NCBI GenBank assembly: GCA_964528095.1
Contig: CAZGSG010000025.1
Coordinates: 1 to 30,834, forward strand
Source: CAZGSG01 sp964528095
GTDB lineage: Bacteria; Bacteroidota; Bacteroidia; Chitinophagales; Chitinophagaceae
Direction of reading: 5' to 3'
DNA length: 30,834 bases
Shown: piece by piece, positions 19,001 to 26,520 of the stretch
Numbering within the stretch: the first letter of the stretch is position 1
Layout: every line of letters begins with the position of its first letter
Program-made: the position numbers and the translations under genes
Notes under the pieces: model-generated
Database searches by the model: none
Told to the model about the DNA's origin: nothing
What the model saw: the letters and a program-made list of their open reading frames with translations, nothing else

Positions 19001-20115
19001 TCGCCTCTCAGCCTGAACCAGTCAAGGCCATAATTGCCCACATATAAATCATCGGGCGTAACCGGAACGATCCATCGCACACTATTACCTGGTATCAGTG
19101 TTTTGAACTTACTGCTCGCGACATTGTATTTCCGCAGACCGTATCCGACGGAGCCAGACCATACAATGCCTGAACGGTCAGTGATAAATGGGTTGTTGAT
19201 TTTTATTAGCGGCAATTGCACATCCCATTTCAGGGGCTTACCAGGTTCCCGTTTGCTTACTTCATAAAAAAATACATCGCGGTAAAATCGTTCGTCCAGT
19301 TTGTCTTTGGGTCGAAAGAGGATATTACCCGGAGGGTTTTTTTTGGTATCGAAGAGTGGGTAAATGGCTTTCCCATCTGAAAGAAAAAAACTGGCGCTGA
19401 TCATGATGCTTCCACCCTGGGTAAAATAACCGTTATTTAGAAGCTGCCCGTTAGCCAGTTTGCTAAAACTGTTTTTTGCCGGATCAAACTGGTATACCGA
19501 TCCATCCAGTCCGCCGACCCATACCCGCCCACTGCTGTCTTTTCCCATACCATACACCTGTACAGGATTCGGCAAAGCCAGCCTGGTGATAGGTGGAATG
19601 ATAGCTGTGGTTAAAAAGTCAGCAGGCAGCCCAATGATACTTATGCCGCCTCCATCCACCGCTACCAGCATGCGCCCATCCGGGAGTTCTTCCATCAGCC
19701 GGATATTATTGCCGGAAAGGCTGGCAAGATCGGAGGTCTTATGGGCGATGCGGAAAAATTTCCCGCTCTTTTTATCGTACACGTTTAAGCCGGTGCTCTC
19801 GGTTCCTGCCCAGATCCTTCCCTGTGAATCTTCAAAAAGTTTCGTGATCGTATTGCTGCTTAAACTATTCGGATTGTAGGGATCATTAGAAAAAATCTTA
19901 AAGCTGTAGCCATCATACCGGTTCAACCCGTTTTTAGTAGCTACCCAGATAAAGCCTTCCCGGTCCTGTAAAATATCGAATACCATGCCCTGCGACAAAC
20001 CCTGGGCGGTAGAAATGGTTTCGTAATCCGGAGACTTTTGTGCAGTCACAGACATGCCTAACCATATAGCGGTCAGTATAAACAGCGCTTTTAATGTGTA
20101 TGGGTGGCTGTACAT
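16024..20115 (-). CDS. Hybrid two-component system sensor/regulator (HTCS)
   Basis: A one-protein sensor kinase and transcription factor controlling glycan loci. I prefer the ATG at 20115 (1363 residues), which gives a compact signal peptide ending ...MSVTAQ at residue 26; a GTG at 20157 would add 14 residues. The periplasmic part has repeated two-component propeller blades (residues about 35-700, for example GFIWVATKNGLNRYDG) and a Y_Y_Y domain near 715-775. One membrane helix lies at about 784-803. Then come HisKA with H842 in THEFRTPL, HATPase (NLLSNALKF, DTGIGIPE, GTGIGLAL), a receiver with D1153 in LIITDIMM, and an AraC-type HTH from about 1262 to the end (CGYNDPGYFARVFKQEFG). All key residues are present. 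It lies minus-strand beyond the ROK gene and is the likely regulator of the SusC/SusD locus, sensing a periplasmic oligosaccharide. Confidence 0.95.
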   Translation of the reverse strand: MYSHPYTLKALFILTAIWLGMSVTAQKSPDYETISTAQGLSQGMVFDILQDREGFIWVATKNGLNRYDGYSFKIFSNDPYNPNSLSSNTITKLFEDSQGRIWAGTESTGLNVYDKKSGKFFRIAHKTSDLASLSGNNIRLMEELPDGRMLVAVDGGGISIIGLPADFLTTAIIPPITRLALPNPVQVYGMGKDSSGRVWVGGLDGSVYQFDPAKNSFSKLANGQLLNNGYFTQGGSIMISASFFLSDGKAIYPLFDTKKNPPGNILFRPKDKLDERFYRDVFFYEVSKREPGKPLKWDVQLPLIKINNPFITDRSGIVWSGSVGYGLRKYNVASSKFKTLIPGNSVRWIVPVTPDDLYVGNYGLDWFRLRGDSVEARVFRNTPFVTLVNNFITTKTGDYWLQIVHNCYYRYKPSSGQLTAYPEIPGFLSSDKQPMLEDSKGRILFPGNSGMFTLLQQATGNIDRFSINTEPARPVLPKAIITSLYEDNQVVFWIGTQDGFAKVILTDKINAPKVKWYYNSNSTRNSLNYNHVSSFMDDPAAPDKYLWIGTKGGGLNRLDKTTGDFIHLTIKNGLPDDVVYGTLPDDAGNIWGSTNNGIFCLLANKNNDSTAWTFRNFNKAYGLQDDEFNTGAYKKLSNGNLAFGGLNGLNIFDPKEILSSRITPNVFITNILINNLPVTPGDKTGVLQNNIEETQHITLSYLQDILTLEFSSLDFTAPLQNKYRYQLVGIDDSWVESGNRRSATYLHLPAGKYVLKVQGSNSQGIWSDKIDELRITVLPPWWRSWWAYAFYLLLLILAIRAYFKFSVNRAKLKAQLNFEQLEAKRVKELDTMKTQLYTNITHEFRTPLTVIMGMAQQVINKPGEHFQNGMDMIIRNGQSLLNLVNEMLDLSKLETGKMSLQMIHGDVINFLRYIVESFYSLAESQQKQLHFLTDLDTLYVAYDPEKIRQIVANLLSNALKFTPEKGNIYISVNKNEIPHDEPNLTLIIKVKDTGIGIPEDQLQHIFDRFYQLDTSHTRKAEGTGIGLALTKELVKLMEGEIIVKSPPAGANKGSEFTVILPLIKVPARDEQTAYPVVKESYQAILKPTATIPVATTEENQDNENPMILLVEDNADVVAYTASCLPDYRLSVGQDGREGFEIAKDLVPDLIITDIMMPFVDGYELCRRLRNDEHTSHIPIIMLTAKADLESKMEGLEQGADAYLEKPFHREELLIRIKKLLELRKNLQQHYLKKAGLNNHTIATELPAVSPVINNKIEDEFVKKVREAVEKNLSETSFTVEQLCKLVFMSHSQLHRKLDALTGYSPNKFIRMIRLNKAKELLKNPANSIASAALDCGYNDPGYFARVFKQEFGVPPQEWRAIQN
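16027..16040 (-). repeat. 14-base inverted repeat, copy at HTCS 3' end
   Basis: Read on the minus strand this is gggcaattcaaaat, identical to 20297-20310 on the plus strand. It covers the last codons of the regulator (A-I-Q-N) before the stop. The A-rich sequences that follow in each copy are also similar. Confidence 0.6.
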
Positions 20116-20417
20116 CGTTCTAAAGATAAAACTTATGGAAACTCTTATTTCATTCACTAAGAAGAAACTGGCTTCGCCTGCTTTAAAAATGACGAATTAA
20201 TCCGGATGCTGCGCAATTTGTCCTGGTAATAGGTTGAAATCTGCTGCTAAATGGCGGATGCATACTCACGAAAGTTTGAGTGGTGGTGGAACTTTAGGGC
20301 AATTCAAAATGCAAAATTAAAAATGCAAAAATGGACTCAGTTGCCGGTGAGTCTTCGGCTTTTCTAAGCGGATAGTCCTGATAGCGTCGCATCACGAACC
20401 TCCACATAAAAAGACAT
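20116..20417 (+). other. 302-base divergent intergenic region
   Basis: It lies between the minus-strand regulator and the plus-strand permease and should hold both promoters. I found no clean TAnnTTTG plus TTG pair for either gene. A minus-strand TAATTTTG at 20312-20319 fits the -7 box but has no partner at -33 and lies about 200 bases from the regulator start. The stretch also carries the plus-strand copy of the 14-base repeat and two internal atgcaaaa units. Confidence 0.5.
20297..20310 (+). repeat. 14-base inverted repeat, copy upstream of HTCS
   Basis: gggcaattcaaaat, a perfect inverted partner of 16027-16040. It continues into an A-rich tail with gcaaaattaaaaatgcaaaa. Together the two copies bracket the whole regulator gene at a distance of about 4.3 kb. 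Confidence 0.6.
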
Positions 20418-21752
20418 ATGAGCACGACACCATCAACAGAACATTTGAAAAGAGAGATCGGCACCCGATCGCTGGCATTGGCCATCGTAAATATAACGGC
20501 AGGCTCGGGCATTTTTGTGATCCCGGCCATACTTGCGGCAGACCTGGGAGCTACAGCGATCCTTGCTTATTTTGTTTGTAGCTTATTGATCTTCCTGATC
20601 GGGCTTTGTTTTGCAGAACTCGGTAGTAAAACCAATATCAGCGGTGGTCCTTACACGTATATCGAAAAAGCTTTTGGACCATATGCCGGTTTTATGGCCA
20701 ATAATATCTTTTGGTTAGGCGGCTCGGTTGTATCAGACGCGGCCGTTGCCAATGCGCTGGCCGATACGCTCAAATATTTTTTTCCGGTACTGAGTATCGA
20801 TTTTGTACGGATGTTATTCATGCTGATCGTTTTCGGATGCCTGGCCCTGCTCAATATACGCAGCGTTAAGAACGGGATACGATTCATCGAGTTTGCCGCA
20901 TTGGGAAAATTGATCCCGTTGATCGTGCTGATCATTGCTGCTGCCTGGTTGGTAGAACCTGCTAACCTGCGATGGGAGATCGCGCCAACATTTACCAATA
21001 TGGGCGCGGCTTCTTTATTGCTTTTTTTCTGTTTTCTTGGTCTTGAAACTCCTTTGTGTAATGGCGGGGAGATCAAAAATGCTAAACGAACAGTACCGCT
21101 TGGTATTTTTTTGGGTATAGCCATTGTACTGGTATTATATCTCTCCATCCAGTTGGTAACACAAGGTGTATTGGGCGCGGGCATGTCTTCACATAAAGAT
21201 GCGCCGCTGGCCGATGTGGCAGGCATCGCGCTCGGCAAATCAGGCGCTGTTATCATTATCCTCGTCTCGGCCCTTGCTATGCTGGGCTCGCTGGCCGGTG
21301 AAATACTGTCCATCCCGAGATTATTGTTTGCCGGCGCAAGAGACGGACTGATGCCAAAGCCGCTTGCAAAGATCCACCCTGTATTTAACACACCCTACAT
21401 TGCTATCGCCGTGTACGCGTCCCTTGGATTTTTATTGGCGATCTCCGGCGGCTTCAAACAACTGGCCACTATTGCAAGCGCGGCAGTGCTGCTCATTTAT
21501 CTGGGAGTGGTATTGTCAAGTGTTCAACTCAGAAGAAGGGAAAAAGAAAGATCCGAAAAAACCTTCCGCATACCCGGTGGAATTACAGTACCGCTGTTGG
21601 CAACAGCCGGCATAATATGGTTGCTTTCTAATTTACCCAAAAAGGAACTGACAGGCATGGCCATTTTTATGGCGGTGTTTACGCTGATTTACGGGATAAC
21701 AAAAATGATCAAAAGAAATGAACCAACACCTGCAACCAATCTCTCTAAGTGA
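20418..21752 (+). CDS. APC-family amino acid permease
   Basis: A 444-residue inner-membrane transporter of the amino acid-polyamine-organocation superfamily with about twelve hydrophobic segments. The first helix holds the substrate-site motif ITAGSGIFVIP at residues 27-37. Further family features are the AELGSKTNISGGPYTYIEKAFG block (residues about 76-97, here cited as a pattern) and SIPRLLFAGARDGLMPKPLAKIHP-type loop near 300. The start ATG at 20418 gives a short charged N-terminus (MSTTPSTEHLKREIG). The stop overlaps a possible GTG start of the next gene, so the two are probably cotranscribed. The substrate cannot be told from the sequence. It has no evident link to the glycan locus. Confidence 0.92.
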   Translation: MSTTPSTEHLKREIGTRSLALAIVNITAGSGIFVIPAILAADLGATAILAYFVCSLLIFLIGLCFAELGSKTNISGGPYTYIEKAFGPYAGFMANNIFWLGGSVVSDAAVANALADTLKYFFPVLSIDFVRMLFMLIVFGCLALLNIRSVKNGIRFIEFAALGKLIPLIVLIIAAAWLVEPANLRWEIAPTFTNMGAASLLLFFCFLGLETPLCNGGEIKNAKRTVPLGIFLGIAIVLVLYLSIQLVTQGVLGAGMSSHKDAPLADVAGIALGKSGAVIIILVSALAMLGSLAGEILSIPRLLFAGARDGLMPKPLAKIHPVFNTPYIAIAVYASLGFLLAISGGFKQLATIASAAVLLIYLGVVLSSVQLRRREKERSEKTFRIPGGITVPLLATAGIIWLLSNLPKKELTGMAIFMAVFTLIYGITKMIKRNEPTPATNLSK

Positions 21753-21760
21753 ACACCACC

Positions 21761-22675
21761 ATGGAAGAAAACAAAATACCGGAAGCCGACGATCAACAAG
21801 CCAATAATGAAGACGCCGCAATCAATACCGCAAACGAAGCGGATTTACCGGTGATGGAACAAAACAAAATTCCGTCTCCGGCTGAACCCGAAACTATTGA
21901 CATAAAAAACACAGGAACCGAAACCGAAATGGAAGTACATCATCATACACACGCGGGTCATGGAAAGAAAAACTGGAAATCTTATTTCTGGGAATTCTTA
22001 ATGTTGTTCCTCGCGGTGTTCTGTGGTTTTTTGGCGGAGTATAAACTGGAACACGTGATCGAACACCAACGTGAAAAACAATATATCGAATCACTGATAG
22101 CTGATCTTAAAAGCGATCAGCAGGTATTGAACCAACATATAGCATCCGTAAAAGCAGGTATTTTTATGATGGATACATTGATTACGATATTAAATACACC
22201 TGCACAGATCCCTGCCAGTACCGGGCAGTTGTATTTCCTGGTAAGGCTGGCACCCAGGCTGAAGCCATTGTCTACCAACAACAGGACGTTTGAACAACTG
22301 AAAAACTCCGGCAATTTCAGGTTGATCCGCAAACTCGAAGCCTCTAACAGGATCATGACCTACTATGAAAAATTTCCGCTGATCCGTTTGCTGGAATCAA
22401 TCAACGAAACCGAATTCACTGAATATAAAAAAGTAGCGGCCAGAATATTTGATCCTGCGGTTTTCTTGCGTATGGAAACAGCCCATGATGATATACAGCG
22501 TAGCATCGATAACCCGCCCCTGCGTACAACGGACCGGGAAGTACTACAGGAGTTGGCCGTTTTCGCCGTGTATATGGGTGGTACCAAAAAAGGAATACTC
22601 GGTTCGGATGAAGCGTTAAAAATTGCCGGCGCTGAATTGATCGCTTACCTGGAAAAAGAATATCACCTGGAATAA
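21761..22675 (+). CDS. DUF6090-like membrane protein with His-rich linker
   Basis: I chose ATG 21761 (304 residues); a GTG at 21749, overlapping the permease stop by four bases, is also possible. The N-terminal about 65 residues are acidic and low-complexity and contain a small repeat: MEENKIP at the start and MEQNKIP about 35 residues later. Next is EVHHHTHAGHGKK, a histidine cluster that could bind metal, then NWKSYFWEF and a single membrane helix (LMLFLAVFCGFLAEY). The rest is a charged helical domain beginning EHQREKQYIESLIADLKSDQ. This layout matches the DUF6090 family of Bacteroidota, whose function is unknown. The protein follows the permease directly and may act with it, but that is only inferred from spacing. 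Confidence 0.8.
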   Translation: MEENKIPEADDQQANNEDAAINTANEADLPVMEQNKIPSPAEPETIDIKNTGTETEMEVHHHTHAGHGKKNWKSYFWEFLMLFLAVFCGFLAEYKLEHVIEHQREKQYIESLIADLKSDQQVLNQHIASVKAGIFMMDTLITILNTPAQIPASTGQLYFLVRLAPRLKPLSTNNRTFEQLKNSGNFRLIRKLEASNRIMTYYEKFPLIRLLESINETEFTEYKKVAARIFDPAVFLRMETAHDDIQRSIDNPPLRTTDREVLQELAVFAVYMGGTKKGILGSDEALKIAGAELIAYLEKEYHLE

Positions 22676-22725
22676 CTCCAGCAAGAAAAAAAATAAAGAC
22701 ATGAAGGATAGCTAAACCAGTCAGT

Positions 22726-24135
22726 ATGAAAAAGAACATCATCCTGTTTTGTTTTTTTGTGTGCCTGCAAACAGTCTTTGCACAAAACAAAACAATTGAC
22801 AGTTTAAAAACGGCGCTATCCAGTGCAGGTAAACCTATCGATCGCTTCAATATTCTTAATGCCATATCACAGAATTTAGGATTGTATTCCGGTGATATTG
22901 ACTCTGCCTCCTGTATCCAATTACTACAGATAGCACAACAGCTTCGGGATGATTCGCTGCTGGCGATCAGTTATAACCTGATAGGACAATATATTTCCCG
23001 GTTAAAAGGAGATAATACCAATGCGCTCGATTATTATTTCAAAGCCATTCCTTTAGCGGAAAAAGCCGGGGATAAAAGAAGACTTAGCTCCCTTTATTTT
23101 GATATCGCGTTGATCTACTCCAATCTCCAGAACAATGAAGAATCGGTTAAATACATTCGTAAAGGAGGGGAGAACCTGCCAGACAAAACACATCCGCTAT
23201 ATGATTTTATGCTGGCCCAGTATCAACGGGGCATGGCCAATCATTTTGTGATCAACCATCAGCCCGACTCCGCGTTAAGTTATGCGCAGGCATTAACAGC
23301 CACCAGTCGCCGGGCCAAAAGCCAGCTTTTTGAACATGGCGCTTTGTACTTAAGTGGTGCCGCTTATGAACTGGAAGGCGATAAAGAGATGGCCGATCTG
23401 TTTTATAAAAAAACAATCGCGCTTTCAGATTCTGTTAAAAGCATTACGGCCATATTAAGATTCAACAGGGCCTATATTCCCTTTTTGCTTAACAATCACC
23501 GGCTGGCAGAAGCGAAGGAACAGGCTTCACAATTACTGGCGATCGGCCATCAGCAGGATAACAATGATTTTAAACTTGCAGGCGCAGGATTTATGCGACA
23601 GGTGCTTGATAGCCTGGGCAACAGGGATAGCGCTTATTATTATTCAAGAATAGAAGCGGGTATCAATGCCAGAATTTTTGATGACAACAATATCAATAAA
23701 CTGCAGGCATTGGCATTTAATTGACAGATAAGAGTAATAGAAGAGGCGGCAAAAAGAGCAGAAGAAACGCAGCAACGCAAACAGAATATCCAGTATGCGT
23801 TGATCGCCCTGGGTATAATTGTACTGCTGGCGCTTTATTTATTGCTCAGCCGGAGTTTTATTACCAATAGCAGATTGATCGAATTCATTGGAATTATCGC
23901 CCTGCTGATCGTCTTCGAGTTTCTCAACTTATTACTGCATCCTTTTTTAGAAAGGGTCACCCATCATTCTCCTGTGCTGATGTTAATGGGATTGGTCTGC
24001 ATAGCGGCATTGCTGGTACCCCTGCATCACAGGGTGGAGAAATGGGCCACGCATAAACTTGTGCAGAAAAACAAGCGGATACGACTGGCAAGCGCCAGGA
24101 AGACCATTGAAAAACTGGAGAACAAACTAAACTAA
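22726..24135 (+). pseudogene. TPR/membrane protein interrupted by in-frame TGA
   Basis: The frame from ATG 22726 encodes a signal peptide (ending VFAQ), then TPR-type helical repeats, and stops at TGA 23722-23724 after 332 residues. The same frame then stays open to 24135 and encodes QIRVIEEAAKRAEE, NIQYALIAL and a three-helix membrane segment nearly identical to the C-terminus of the next gene. Aligned without gaps, the TGA falls where the neighbour has Glu in FDEDLR. The full frame is 469 codons plus stop, against 463 in the intact paralogue. A nonsense mutation, recent decay or sequence error explains this best. If the stop is real, the product is a soluble periplasmic TPR protein without its anchor. 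Confidence 0.85.
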
Positions 24136-24142
24136 CGGATTC

Positions 24143-25534
24143 ATGATAAAGTATATCACTCTTTTTTTGTTACTGCCTGTATGTGCCAGCCTGTACGCGC
24201 AAAAGCGGAACGTGGATTCCATGATACAAAAAATCGCCCGGGAAAAAGAGGACGATAAAAAAATGCAGCTGATCGTTGACTTTTACACACCCGAGATCAA
24301 CAATGAACCGGCTTACGCTATTGATCTCGGTCTCAAACTACTCAAACAATCACAGGCGGATAAAAACATAATCGAAACCTCTTCTGCCTATTCTTGTTTA
24401 GGCCAGGGGTATCGCCTGCTGGGAAATAATATTAGCGCATTGGAGTATCATCATAAGGCAATTGCACTGGCAGAAAACAGCGGTAATTTTTCCCTGCTGG
24501 CTATCGCCAAAAACCAGGTAGCTAATATTTATAAAGACAGGGGAGAATACCATAAAGCGATCCAGTTATACCAGTCTTCATCCGCTGATGCGGAAAAAGG
24601 AAAAAGCGAAGAGGTATGTGTGTGGCCACTGGCCAATCTCGGTAGTGTATACCTTGCTGCCAACAAATTGGATTCGGCCCTGATGTATGTGCAAAGAGCG
24701 TATGAAAAAAATTTAAAAAGAAAAGACAGGAATGTAGAGCAGTTGGCTTTTTTAAATTTAGGAGGCATACATAGTAAAATGGGCAATGGCCCGCTGGCAG
24801 TTACGTATTATAATATGGGCATCCAGGCATGTACTGGCATCGCCAATACCAGGTATCTGAACATGATATATACGGGACTTGCAGGGCATTATCAACGTGT
24901 ACAACAAACCGATTCCGCGGAGTTCTATGCCCGCAAAGCGATTGCAATAGTAAATAACACTTCTTTTTATTACCTGAGCAGCAGATCTGCTCAGTTGCTG
25001 GCTGATATCTATGGAAAAACCAATTGCGACAGTACATTAAAATACCTGAATGTCTTTAAATCTGCCAACGATTCATTGAGCAATAGTAAGGCCAACCAGC
25101 AGATATTATTAATGACTTTTGATGAGGACCTGCGGCAGCAGGAACTGGCTGCTGAAAAGATAAAGGCGCGGGAAGAGCGACAACAAAATATCCAGTATGC
25201 TTTAATAGCATTGAGTATCGTGGTGTTGCTGTCGCTTTATTTATTACTCAGCAGGAGTTTTATCACCAATGCAAAATGGATCGAGTTCTTTGGTGTGATC
25301 GCGCTGTTGATCGTATTTGAGTTTCTCAATTTATTACTGCATCCATTTTTAGAGCGCATTACACATCATTCGCCCGTGCTGATGTTGCTGGCTTTGGTTT
25401 GTATTGCCGCCCTGTTGGTACCCCTGCATCATAAGGTTGAGAAATGGGCTACCCATAAACTGGTAGAAAAGAATAAAAAAATACGATTGTCTATGGCAAA
25501 ACGGACGATAGCGCAACTTGAGAAAGATGAATAA
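24143..25534 (+). CDS. TPR protein with three-helix membrane C-terminus
   Basis: A 463-residue protein of unknown function. The signal peptide ends near residue 20 (ASLYAQ). Residues about 30-325 form tetratricopeptide-type helical repeats (for example ALEYHHKAIALAENSGN and SALMYVQRAYEKN), which usually bind partner proteins. A charged helix (QQELAAEKIKAREERQQ) leads into three hydrophobic segments near 352-372, 380-400 and 412-432, separated by HPFLERITHHSP and ending LHHKVEKWATHKLVEKNKK. The architecture resembles TPR sensor kinases of the Bacteroidota, but the kinase domain is replaced by this short membrane module. It lies 7 bases after the interrupted paralogue, a tandem duplication. A role in membrane signalling or assembly is only inference. 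Confidence 0.87.
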   Translation: MIKYITLFLLLPVCASLYAQKRNVDSMIQKIAREKEDDKKMQLIVDFYTPEINNEPAYAIDLGLKLLKQSQADKNIIETSSAYSCLGQGYRLLGNNISALEYHHKAIALAENSGNFSLLAIAKNQVANIYKDRGEYHKAIQLYQSSSADAEKGKSEEVCVWPLANLGSVYLAANKLDSALMYVQRAYEKNLKRKDRNVEQLAFLNLGGIHSKMGNGPLAVTYYNMGIQACTGIANTRYLNMIYTGLAGHYQRVQQTDSAEFYARKAIAIVNNTSFYYLSSRSAQLLADIYGKTNCDSTLKYLNVFKSANDSLSNSKANQQILLMTFDEDLRQQELAAEKIKAREERQQNIQYALIALSIVVLLSLYLLLSRSFITNAKWIEFFGVIALLIVFEFLNLLLHPFLERITHHSPVLMLLALVCIAALLVPLHHKVEKWATHKLVEKNKKIRLSMAKRTIAQLEKDE

Positions 25535-25604
25535 TGATGTATAAGGAAGAACCTGGTAGACATGAACAAAACTGACAGTTAAAGCAATTAAATACTTTTT
25601 GAAC

Positions 25605-26501
25605 ATGAGTAAAAAATACGCGAACAACAGAATTGAATGGGAACATATCCTGAATGGGAAGAACCTGCTGCAGATATTGATCGGTACCGGGCTGGCGGTG
25701 ATCGCCATGAAAGGATTTATGATACCCAACCGGTTCCTGGATGGAGGAGTGACCGGTATCTCCATTCTATTACACGAGATCTTTCATTTTAATATCAGCC
25801 TGGCGGTATTGGTATTGAACCTGCCTTTTATTTACCTCGGTTATAAACGCATTGGTAAAACCTTTGCTGTAGAAACTACCATTGCCGTGATCCTGCTTTC
25901 ACTGGGTCTGATCTTTATCGATATCGGGCCGATCACAAAGGACCGCCTGCTGATCGCCATTTTTGGAGGCATCCTCATTGGTACCGGTGTAGGTGTGGTG
26001 ATCAGGGCTGGCGCGGTGATCGACGGCGCTGAAGTAATTGCCGTGTTTACAAAAAGAAAAACCGGGTTTTCCAATAGCGAGATCATCATGGCGATCAATA
26101 CGGTCATCTTCGCCGTGGCTGCCATACAGTTTGGTATCGAAACAGCCATGTACTCGGTCATCACCTATTTCACCGCTACCCGTGCTACTAATTATGTGGT
26201 GGATGGAATAGAAGAATTTACCGCGATGAATATTATTACCTCGCAGGAGGAAGAAGTAAAGAACCTGCTGGTAAATGATCTTGGCAAAGGTATTACGGTA
26301 TACAAAGGACAACGGGGCTATTTGCCGGGAAGTTTTGCGGTGAAAACCGATTGCGAGATCATCGTTACCATCGTCACCCGTTTAGAGATCAAACAGATAC
26401 AGGAGGCCCTGCTTGCTATCGACCCTAATGCGTTTGTATATGTGCAAAGCATTAAAGAAGCCAGCGGAGGTATCCTGAAAATAAAAGCACACGCCAAATA
26501 A
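25605..26501 (+). CDS. YitT-family membrane protein with DUF2179 domain
   Basis: A 298-residue protein from ATG 25605 (a TTG two codons upstream is less likely). Residues about 20-195 are the YitT membrane region, with hydrophobic segments and family patterns such as FMIPNRFLDGGVTGIS, GTGVGVVIRAGAVIDGAEV and TYFTATRATNYVVDGIEE. The soluble C-terminus, about 205-295, is a DUF2179 domain (GKGITVYKGQRGYLPG followed by CEIIVTIVTRLEI). The family is widespread and conserved but without a settled function; transport has been suggested. It lies 19 bases before the first FIST gene, so it may be cotranscribed with the signalling set, perhaps by chance of order. Confidence 0.93.
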   Translation: MSKKYANNRIEWEHILNGKNLLQILIGTGLAVIAMKGFMIPNRFLDGGVTGISILLHEIFHFNISLAVLVLNLPFIYLGYKRIGKTFAVETTIAVILLSLGLIFIDIGPITKDRLLIAIFGGILIGTGVGVVIRAGAVIDGAEVIAVFTKRKTGFSNSEIIMAINTVIFAVAAIQFGIETAMYSVITYFTATRATNYVVDGIEEFTAMNIITSQEEEVKNLLVNDLGKGITVYKGQRGYLPGSFAVKTDCEIIVTIVTRLEIKQIQEALLAIDPNAFVYVQSIKEASGGILKIKAHAK

Positions 26502-26520
26502 TCGTATAAGTAATAAAACA

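Noticed and set aside
20116..20157. GTG at 20157 as start of the HTCS gene
   Set aside because: It would add a 14-residue extension before the signal peptide; the ATG at 20115 gives a standard signal peptide. Not excluded.
20301..20330. A-rich repeats as a CRISPR-like or attachment array
   Set aside because: Units are only about 8-14 bases, without regular spacers, and no cas or integrase gene is present.
20651..21391. 246-codon open frame on the minus strand
   Set aside because: It lies wholly inside the APC permease gene, whose protein has clear family motifs; the antisense product has no recognisable features.
23800..24135. Separate 111-codon membrane-protein gene
   Set aside because: It is in the same frame as the upstream TPR gene and matches the C-terminus of the paralogue, so it is the tail of the interrupted gene, not an independent one.
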